Assembly (NCBI GenBank): GCA_006383075.2
Contig: SMNH02000006.1
Location: 47,177 to 111,176 of the forward strand
Reading direction: 5' to 3'
Origin: Kordia sp. TARA_039_SRF
GTDB taxonomy: Bacteria; Bacteroidota; Bacteroidia; Flavobacteriales; Flavobacteriaceae
DNA length: 64,000 nucleotides
A program made the position numbers and the translations under genes. The notes beneath the pieces are model-generated. The model was not told the DNA's origin, ran no database searches, and saw only the letters and a program-made list of their open reading frames with translations. Positions 7,537 through 14,536 of this stretch are shown in pieces; the first letter of the stretch is position 1, and each line of letters starts with the position of its first letter.

Positions 7537-9480
7537 TTACTTCTTCACAATAAGTTTTGTATAAACGTTTCCAGCAGTATTTTGCAGCGTTACAAAATAG
7601 CTTCCTGCTTTTAAGTTTGAAATATCAATAGATTTTTGATTGGTTTGCAAGTTGAATGCTTTTACCTGTTGTCCTACCAAATTATACACGTGTACCGTTG
7701 AAATATGCTGTGTAGTTTCAATCTGTAATCTTCCTGTGGTTGGATTTGGAAATAAAGCAAAATCGGTTGTTTCTATTTCCGTCGTGCTCAACGTATTTGT
7801 AATCGTCATCATTGTGGTTGCTTGATACAAACTGCAATCTCCAACTGTGTGTGTAATGGTATAGACACCATCGGTAGAAGCTGATAAATCAATTGCTCCC
7901 GTAGTCGCATTGATAACCAATCCTGCTGGAGAGGCAGTAAAAACACCTGTGACGCCTGTAGTTCGTGTTGGTGTTGGGTCTGAATCATCCGTGGCGTAAG
8001 TGTTTGAACTGTATGCAAAATCAGCAAAGTCATTATAATGAATATTGATATAATTGGTAATAACGGTTGCATAATCGTCCGCAAAAGGGACTAAGGTTTG
8101 CGGTCGTGTGTCGTACACATTTCCGTTATACGTTCCCAAATCGCGCACACGTCGGTTGACTTCTGTCATAATTCCGTCAATCGTTCCGCCGCCGCCAACA
8201 CCATCGCTTGCTGCTGGTCCAGAACCATGTCGTCTGTTATTATAAAAATCACCATCAAAATAGGCATTTGAATACGGACGTGTATCATCACAGCTCGAAT
8301 TTCCTGTATCAATATGACTAGGAACAGTTCTATATCCCTGTGTAGAACTACAACCTGGATACCCTTGTGCGTTGTAAAAAGCACCGCCAGTCGTAGCAAA
8401 TAATCCACCTAAGCTCGTCGTACCGCGTACCAATTGTTCTTGGGTAAGGTTTCCTAAATTATTACTTACTAAACTTGTTATGGTAGAGTTTGAAACTGAA
8501 TTTAAGTAGTTAGGCGTTGTATTATTCAAATCGGAAGCAGAAATATTATATCCAGCTTCAATTCGAGGTATGCTGTGACTTTGTCCGTGCAAATCGATAT
8601 ACAGTCCTTTTCCCCACTTGCTCATCACATCAGTGCTGGCTTGGTCGATGAAGTCATGGAACGTATTCCAATAGAAAATTGCATCTGTATCACCACACGT
8701 AGCTTCATTTACTTCTCTGTTCGGATCAAGCTTGCTTCGGTGTAAATTGTTGATAATGATATACGGATAACAACCTGTTTGGTCGTACACCGATTGTTGA
8801 ATTTCACGAATTAAAATATCGGTATTATCGTCTCTTTCATTCGTTCCGCAGCTTCTATCTGGCAATGTACTATCATTATCTGGATAAAACGTGCCACCAA
8901 TAGTTTGTCCCGATTGTTTTACACCACCATGAGGTGCTGAAATGATGACAGGCATGTTCCCAGGAATGTATTCAATGTATTCGTTTCCGCTGGTGTCAAA
9001 CTGTGAAACACCTGGAAACGGAGGTGGAGGCGCAGGAGCTTCTTCCACAGCAAAATAAAACGTTTCCATAATTTCTACAGGATTTCCTGAAGAGACATTC
9101 GACGTAAAATCACCATCAAACGTAAAAGCGGTTTGTCCGTCTACGGTAACGGTTAAGTTTCCGCCGCCATTCCAGTCGTCACCATAGGTATCATATACAA
9201 TTACATAATAGCCAGAATTTACTGGTACATTGTCATCTACAGGATAACTTACGGCTACAGTTGTTTCGTTGTACGCAGTATTGGCGCTGCCATCAAAGCC
9301 ATTGTCAATTGTTTGTAAAAGCGTTCCAGCTGGACTGTAAAATTCCACTTTATTTTCGGTGGACCAATTGGGCCAATCTACCGAAAGGATTACATCCACA
9401 TTTTGAGCGTTGCTAGTAAAACTCATCATCAGACAAAACAAGAAAGCGTTTTTGACCAATGAAAATGTAGTTTTTTTCAT
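7537..9480 (-). CDS. Secreted N-formylglutamate amidohydrolase-like protein with T9SS sorting domain
   Basis: A 647-residue exported protein. In order: signal peptide (to about residue 25, ending SNA), a beta-sandwich region with DDNVPVNSGYYVIVYD, a central FGase-like domain, then a C-terminal type IX secretion domain (FALFPNPTTGRLQI to the terminal KLIVKK). The central domain shows PVIISAPHGG, NLHRSKLDPNRE and YIDLHGQSHS, the His/Glu zinc-ligand pattern of N-formylglutamate amidohydrolases. Those are normally cytoplasmic, so a cell-surface or released hydrolase acting on an amide or peptide is inferred. The true substrate is unknown. Monocistronic, with a terminator on its 3' side. Confidence 0.8.
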   Translation of the reverse strand: MKKTTFSLVKNAFLFCLMMSFTSNAQNVDVILSVDWPNWSTENKVEFYSPAGTLLQTIDNGFDGSANTAYNETTVAVSYPVDDNVPVNSGYYVIVYDTYGDDWNGGGNLTVTVDGQTAFTFDGDFTSNVSSGNPVEIMETFYFAVEEAPAPPPPFPGVSQFDTSGNEYIEYIPGNMPVIISAPHGGVKQSGQTIGGTFYPDNDSTLPDRSCGTNERDDNTDILIREIQQSVYDQTGCYPYIIINNLHRSKLDPNREVNEATCGDTDAIFYWNTFHDFIDQASTDVMSKWGKGLYIDLHGQSHSIPRIEAGYNISASDLNNTTPNYLNSVSNSTITSLVSNNLGNLTQEQLVRGTTSLGGLFATTGGAFYNAQGYPGCSSTQGYRTVPSHIDTGNSSCDDTRPYSNAYFDGDFYNNRRHGSGPAASDGVGGGGTIDGIMTEVNRRVRDLGTYNGNVYDTRPQTLVPFADDYATVITNYINIHYNDFADFAYSSNTYATDDSDPTPTRTTGVTGVFTASPAGLVINATTGAIDLSASTDGVYTITHTVGDCSLYQATTMMTITNTLSTTEIETTDFALFPNPTTGRLQIETTQHISTVHVYNLVGQQVKAFNLQTNQKSIDISNLKAGSYFVTLQNTAGNVYTKLIVKK

Positions 9481-9597
9481 AGAAATAGGTTTAAGTAAGA
9501 TTATTTTGGGTACGATTTAAAATTTTTTCCCTACAATTGTTGTTTGGGCTAAAAACTAAAAACAATAATACGATAAATGGTATAAAATTCTGATAAA

Positions 9598-10404
9598 ATG
9601 AACGATAATTATTTTAAGACGAACAAAGAAACTTGGAATAAAAAGGTTGCTATTCACGCAAAAAGTGACCTATACAATATGGACGCTTTTAAGAAAGGCA
9701 CTTCTTCTTTGATGAAGTATGAATTGGAGAGTTTACCAAATATCAATGGAAAGTCGTTGTTGCATTTGCAGTGTCACTTTGGACAAGACACATTGACTTT
9801 TGCCAGAATGGGCGCAAAATGTACAGGAATCGATTTGTCAGATGAAGCGATTAAACTTGCTAAATCGTTAAACGAAGAATTACATCTGGATGCGACATTT
9901 CACTGTTGTAATGTGTATGACGTGAATGCGCATGTAACCGATACTTTTGATGTTGTGTTTACCAGTTATGGTGTTATCGGTTGGTTGCCTGATTTGACAA
10001 AATGGGCAGAAATCATTGCGTCTCGCTTAAAAGAAGGCGGTACATTTTATATGGTTGAATTTCACCCAATTGTTTGGATGTTTGATTATTTACAAAATCC
10101 GCCAAAGTTGACTTATGGTTACAACCAAGATGAGGTGATTTATGAAGAATATGAAGGTACGTATGCAGAAGATGGCGAAACCAAGATGATTAGTAAAGAA
10201 TACGGATGGAATCACGGTTTGGGAGAAGTGATTAATGCGCTAATCCATGCAGGATTGACAATTGAGTTTTTAACCGAACACGACGCGTCACCATATGATG
10301 TGTTGCCAAATTTGACACAAAATGAAGAAGGTTTGTATGAAACCGCAGATAAATTGTATCCGCTCATTTACGAATTGAAAGCCACAAAAAAACCTCGCGT
10401 TTAG
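9598..10404 (+). CDS. Class I SAM-dependent methyltransferase
   Basis: A 268-residue Rossmann-fold methyltransferase. Motif I is a variant (LLHLQCHFGQDTL), followed by the acidic strand end GIDLSDEAIKLAK and the motif IV region FDVVFTSYGVIGWLPDLTKW, then LKEGGTFYMVEFHP. This HLQCHFG variant is typical of small-molecule methyltransferases of unknown substrate. No signal peptide. The stop codon lies inside the terminator hairpin, so the last few codons double as terminator sequence. Substrate cannot be told from the sequence. Confidence 0.83.
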   Translation: MNDNYFKTNKETWNKKVAIHAKSDLYNMDAFKKGTSSLMKYELESLPNINGKSLLHLQCHFGQDTLTFARMGAKCTGIDLSDEAIKLAKSLNEELHLDATFHCCNVYDVNAHVTDTFDVVFTSYGVIGWLPDLTKWAEIIASRLKEGGTFYMVEFHPIVWMFDYLQNPPKLTYGYNQDEVIYEEYEGTYAEDGETKMISKEYGWNHGLGEVINALIHAGLTIEFLTEHDASPYDVLPNLTQNEEGLYETADKLYPLIYELKATKKPRV

Positions 10405-10415
10405 CGAGGTTTGAT
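10390..10415 (+). terminator. Terminator overlapping the methyltransferase stop codon
   Basis: AAACCTCGC and GCGAGGTTT make a perfect 9-bp stem with a 5-base loop; the stop codon TAG at 10402-10404 is inside it. T-richness follows on the right and A-richness on the left, so it may also serve the convergent gene ending at 10435. Confidence 0.8.
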
Positions 10416-10434
10416 TTTGTATGTTGAACAGGAA

Positions 10435-11214
10435 TTAAAACTTAGCAAAAAGCTTTTCCATTTTTTCTTGCTCTTCGTCAGCTAGGGCTGGATCTACCAA
10501 AATACGACCACTGTGCTCGTCGGTGATAATTTTCTTTCTAGAAGCAATCTCTACCTGAACTTGTGGAGGAATCGTAAAATACGAACCTCCAGAAGCACCT
10601 CTTTCAATCCTAACCACTGCCAAACCGTTGCGAACGTTGTTACGAATTCGTTTGTAAGCAGCTAATAATCTAGCTTCGATTAATTTTTCAAACTCTTCAG
10701 ACTTCTGTAAAAGGAATTCTTCCTCTCTTTTCGTTTCTTCAAGAATATCGTTTAATTCAGCTTTTTTGTGCTTTAAGTGTGATTCTCTTTCTTCCAAACG
10801 CTCTTTCGTTTGGTCAATCACCGCTTTTTTCTGCTCAATAGCGACTTTGAATTCTTTAATATGCTTTTCAGCCAATTGCATTTCTAACTCTTGAAATTCT
10901 ACTTCCTTAGATAATGCATTGTATTCTCTGTTGTTACGAACATTCTTTTGCTGTTCTGTATATTTCTTGATTAAGTTTTTAGCTTCTTCAATAATATTCT
11001 TTTTGCTCTTAATGTCATCATCAATCTGAGCAAGATCGTTGTGTAACTTTTCGAGTCTTGTATTTAATCCAGCTACTTCGTCTTCTAAATCTTCTACTTC
11101 CAAAGGAAGCTCTCCACGAACATTTCTAATCTCGTCTACGCGAGAGTCAATTAATTGTAAATCAAAAAGTGCGCGTAATTTTTCTTCGACTGTAACTTCT
11201 TTCTTCTTTGCCAT
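10435..11214 (-). CDS. Coiled-coil DUF164 (zinc-ribbon family) protein lacking the zinc cysteines
   Basis: A 259-residue protein: a long charged coiled coil (about residues 25-180) followed by the DUF164/CdsZ-type C-terminal module, recognised by IPPQVQVEIASRKKII and SGRILVDP. The canonical family binds zinc through two Cys pairs, but here the positions read GASGGSYFT and TDEHSGRI with no cysteine, so metal binding is probably lost. The downstream-start neighbour (a Nif3 protein) ends 2 bases upstream, so both are transcribed together, an arrangement common in Bacteroidetes. Cytoplasmic; precise role unproven. Confidence 0.85.
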   Translation of the reverse strand: MAKKKEVTVEEKLRALFDLQLIDSRVDEIRNVRGELPLEVEDLEDEVAGLNTRLEKLHNDLAQIDDDIKSKKNIIEEAKNLIKKYTEQQKNVRNNREYNALSKEVEFQELEMQLAEKHIKEFKVAIEQKKAVIDQTKERLEERESHLKHKKAELNDILEETKREEEFLLQKSEEFEKLIEARLLAAYKRIRNNVRNGLAVVRIERGASGGSYFTIPPQVQVEIASRKKIITDEHSGRILVDPALADEEQEKMEKLFAKF

Positions 11215-11216
11215 AT

Positions 11217-12311
11217 TTATGAATACTTGATTGGATTTGTATTTTCCACTGATAAAATGAACGCAAAATTAGGAATTTTTTTCGTAAGATGCTCAAATAA
11301 AAGATTTTTTGTGTATTGTTCACTTTCATAATGTCCAATATCTGCCAAAATTAGCTTTCCTTCTGCCTTATAAAAATCGTGGTATTTCAAGTCTGCCGTT
11401 ACATACGCATCAACGCCAGCGCGTTTGGCAGCTTCAATGGCAAAACTTCCACTTCCGCCCAAAACGGCTACTTTTTGAATCATTTTTCCTGATAAAGCAG
11501 AATGTCGCACCACAGGCACTTTCATTTTTGTCTTTAACAAGGTCATAAAATGTACTTCGTTGATGGGTTTTTCCAACTCACCAATCATGCCCATACCAAT
11601 ATGTTGGTTGGTATTTTCGAGCGTCGTAATTTCATAAGCGACTTCTTCATACGGATGTGATTCGTGTAACGTTTTTATCACTTTTCCTTCCAAATGTCGC
11701 GCAAAAGTGATTCCCAACTGTACTTCTTCTTCAAAATGGGTTTCTCCTTTTGTTCCTACTGTCGGATTGGAAGCTTCATTTCCTTGAAAACTTCCCAAAC
11801 CTTCTACATTAAAACTACAATGGTCATAATTTCCAATGCTGCCTGCACCTACAGCAAACAACGCATTTCGAAGGTTGTCAGCATCTTTTTTCGGAACAAA
11901 GGTGATAAGTTTTTTAATGGTTCCTTTTTGTGGAATCAGAATGGATTTATTGCGCAAGCCTAATTCGTCGCACATACGATCACTCACACCATTCCACGAA
12001 TTATCCAAAGCGGTATGCATGGCGTAAATGGCAATATCGTGTTTAATCGCTTTCAAAACGACACGTTCCACGTATGTTTTTCCTGTAATCTTCTTTAAGC
12101 CAGAAAAAATAATTGGATGAAAGCTTACAATCATATTACAATCTTTCTCAATGGCTTCATCCACTACATTTTCGAGCGTATCTAATGAAATCAATACGCC
12201 AGAAACTTCTTGTTGGCTATTACCGACCAACAATCCTACATTGTCAAAATCTTCCGCATACGCAAGCGGACAGAACTCTTCAATGCATGACATTATATCT
12301 TGAACTTTCAT
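11217..12311 (-). CDS. Nif3-like dinuclear metal centre hexameric protein
   Basis: A 364-residue NIF3/YbgI-family protein. Seen: VSFHPIIFSGLKK and YAMHTALDN early (His metal ligands), the inserted PII-like middle region typical of longer members, and the C-terminal VLGGSGSFAI, YVTADLKYHDF and DIGHYESE segments supplying the remaining His/Glu ligands. I prefer the ATG at 12309-12311 because a GGAG lies 7 bases upstream; a TTG seven codons earlier is also open. The family has been annotated as GTP cyclohydrolase I type 2, but its function remains uncertain. Transcribed with the DUF164 gene. Confidence 0.88.
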   Translation of the reverse strand: MKVQDIMSCIEEFCPLAYAEDFDNVGLLVGNSQQEVSGVLISLDTLENVVDEAIEKDCNMIVSFHPIIFSGLKKITGKTYVERVVLKAIKHDIAIYAMHTALDNSWNGVSDRMCDELGLRNKSILIPQKGTIKKLITFVPKKDADNLRNALFAVGAGSIGNYDHCSFNVEGLGSFQGNEASNPTVGTKGETHFEEEVQLGITFARHLEGKVIKTLHESHPYEEVAYEITTLENTNQHIGMGMIGELEKPINEVHFMTLLKTKMKVPVVRHSALSGKMIQKVAVLGGSGSFAIEAAKRAGVDAYVTADLKYHDFYKAEGKLILADIGHYESEQYTKNLLFEHLTKKIPNFAFILSVENTNPIKYS

Positions 12312-12481
12312 CTTAAATCTCCTTTTTTCCAAATATAAAAATTAGCACGAAAAAATTGACATTTAAAATAAAAAACAAGCCTATTTAGAACGCTTACGAA
12401 TTTGTAGCTACGCTTATCAATTAATTGTAAGCTTCAACCATATAAAAATGTATCTTCCATACAAATTATAACTTATTGAAT

Positions 12482-12910
12482 ATGATGAAACTATATATGA
12501 TAATACTGCTGCTTTTTTTCAATATCTGCACTGTGTTTTCGCAAGATGGTATTGAGCCGATTCAAGACGAACGATTGTTTAAAGTCGTGTTGGAAGTGAA
12601 TGAAAATAATGTGCTTTCGCGAAGTAACGAGCATTTTCGCATGCAAGCCATCAAAGTGGATAGTAACGAACGTGCGAGTGATGACGAAGATATTCAAGCA
12701 TTTAAAAGTTTTTATTACATCGTGATTGCCGATTTTGAAGAATCGCCACAAGGAAAACTATACAAAACTATCAACTTAATCTCACCGCAAATCTCCGTGC
12801 ATCCTGATAGTTACAAGTATTTTAAAATTTTAATTACGCACGGCGAACAGCAAGATAAACAGTTGGTATTATTTGCCAATAATGAAAAAATTTATGTGAA
12901 AAAGGAGTGA
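12482..12910 (+). CDS. Small exported hypothetical protein upstream of lpxK
   Basis: About 142 residues with a signal peptide (LYMIILLLFFNICTVFSQ), so periplasmic or outer-membrane associated. I chose the ATG at 12482; a TTG two codons earlier is also in frame. The mature part is acidic (RASDDEDIQAF, IADFEESPQGK) with no family motif I know. The stop codon is 43 bases before the lpxK ATG in the same direction, so co-transcription is likely, and a cell-envelope role is a fair but unproven guess. Confidence 0.65.
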   Translation: MMKLYMIILLLFFNICTVFSQDGIEPIQDERLFKVVLEVNENNVLSRSNEHFRMQAIKVDSNERASDDEDIQAFKSFYYIVIADFEESPQGKLYKTINLISPQISVHPDSYKYFKILITHGEQQDKQLVLFANNEKIYVKKE

Positions 12911-12953
12911 GGTTTGGCGAATCGTTTCCTTAAAAAACCATACATTCGCTATT

Positions 12954-13970
12954 ATGCGAACACTTCGATTGCTATTATTGCCTTTTTCATTGCTGTATGG
13001 CGCTATTGTGTACGTGCGAAATTGGTTGTTTGATAAAGGCTATTTGAAATCAACTTCGTATGACTTTCCCGTGATTTGCGTTGGAAACCTAAGTGTAGGT
13101 GGCACGGGAAAATCTCCTATGATAGAGTATTTGATTCGTTTATTAAAAGACGAATACGCTGTTGCCACATTAAGCAGAGGCTACAAACGAAAAACAGAAG
13201 GTTTTCTGTTAGCAAACGGGCAGACTACCGCAGCCGATATTGGCGACGAACCGTTGCAGTTTTATCAAAAGTTTAAAGGAGAAATTCAAGTGGCGGTAGA
13301 AGCAGCGCGGACTGTGGGAATTGAAAAGCTTCGAAATTTGGAGCATCAACCAGAAGTAATTCTGCTTGATGATGCCTTTCAACACCGAAAAGTCACAGCG
13401 GGATTTCAAATTTTGTTGACGCCTTTTTACGATTTGTATGCGAACGATTTTATGTTGCCCGCAGGAAATTTACGCGAACCTATTTCAGGTGCCAAACGTG
13501 CTGACGTGATTGTTGTTACCAAATGTCCCAAAGATATTTCAGAGGAAAAACGCGCAAAGATTCAGAAAAAGTTGTGTCCAAAACCGCATCAAGAAGTGTT
13601 TTTTACTGCGATTACGTATTCGGAAACCATTCGAAACGCGCAGGAAGAATTGTTGGTATCGTTTTTAAAAGGAACAGAATTTATTCTCATCACAGGAATC
13701 GCAAATCCAAAACCGTTGTTGCAGCATTTAAATCATCAAGAGTTGCAATATGTACACTTAAAATACGCAGATCATTATGATTTCAGCGAAAGCGATATTG
13801 AAGCTATCCAACATAAAGCTGGCGATAAAAAAATCATTACTACTGAAAAAGATTTTATGCGTTTGCAAGGAAGATTAAAGAATTTATATTTTTTGCCGAT
13901 TCAAGTACAGTTTTTAGCGGATGGCTTGAAGTTTCAGCGTAAAGTTGAGGAGTTTATTGGGCGTTTTTAG
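12954..13970 (+). CDS. lpxK: Tetraacyldisaccharide 4'-kinase (LpxK)
   Basis: A 338-residue LpxK, the inner-membrane-associated kinase that phosphorylates the 4' position of the lipid A disaccharide precursor. Seen: an N-terminal membrane-associating helix (LLLLPFSLLYGAIVYVRNWL), the Walker A variant VGNLSVGGTGKSP around residues 43-54, the conserved LLDDAFQHRKV segment, PAGNLREP, and ITGIANP with a C-terminal TTEKDFMRL. Length is close to normal. It marks the organism as Gram-negative with lipid A. The only envelope gene recognised here; the small exported protein upstream is its likely operon partner. Confidence 0.93.
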   Translation: MRTLRLLLLPFSLLYGAIVYVRNWLFDKGYLKSTSYDFPVICVGNLSVGGTGKSPMIEYLIRLLKDEYAVATLSRGYKRKTEGFLLANGQTTAADIGDEPLQFYQKFKGEIQVAVEAARTVGIEKLRNLEHQPEVILLDDAFQHRKVTAGFQILLTPFYDLYANDFMLPAGNLREPISGAKRADVIVVTKCPKDISEEKRAKIQKKLCPKPHQEVFFTAITYSETIRNAQEELLVSFLKGTEFILITGIANPKPLLQHLNHQELQYVHLKYADHYDFSESDIEAIQHKAGDKKIITTEKDFMRLQGRLKNLYFLPIQVQFLADGLKFQRKVEEFIGRF

Positions 13971-14536
13971 TTTTTTGTTGGTTGATTCGGTCGCTGCGCT
14001 CTTTTTTGTCAATTCGTTGATTTGTCGATTTGTTTGTTCGTTATTTGTTTTTTTAAAGTAATTTAAAATTCAACAACGAGCATTCAAAATTTAAAGTTTC
14101 AAAGTACTTCTCGATACAAATTTGCTTCATTTCGGCAAGCTCAATGAGCAGCAAATCCACTCGAAGTGACGGTTTTGAAATTGAACTTGAAATTGAATCT
14201 GAACTTGAAGCGTCATGCGTCAGTTCGAGTGGCGAACGTAGTTCGTTGTATCGAGAACAGCTATGACTTTCTAAAGATTAAGAGTTTACCTAATTCAAAA
14301 TTTAAAGTTTCAGAGTACTTCTCGATACAAAATTCTTGCAGAATTTCACTCGAAGTGACGATTTGTTGTATGAAGTTTAATAGTTTAGTTTTGAAAACCT
14401 CTCACTACTCAATACTAATATCTCAGTACTATTCCAAGTTCCACAGTGCGTCAGTTCGAGTATTTTTCCAATGGAAAAATGTATCGAGAACAGCTATGAT
14501 TTTCTAAAGATTAAGAGTTTACCTAATTCAAAATTT
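13971..14536. repeat. Repeat mosaic: four palindromic elements and two long direct repeats
   Basis: No real gene. Four copies of an element framed by GTCAnTTCGAG and TATCGAGAAn lie at 14107-14170, 14219-14258, 14318-14359 and 14450-14491, in alternating orientation and with different palindromic centres. A 56-base direct repeat (14248-14303 and 14481-14536, one mismatch) and a 38-base one (14083-14120 and 14294-14331, one mismatch) link them. A short GAA/TTGAA low-complexity tract lies at 14175-14210. The second 56-base copy ends at the stop codon of the CHAT gene. Confidence 0.75.

Noticed and set aside
14166..14507. Open frame of 113 codons (+) in the 14 kb gap
   Set aside because: It is built of repeat elements and a GAA/TTGAA tract, lacks any domain, and overlaps the palindromic repeats.
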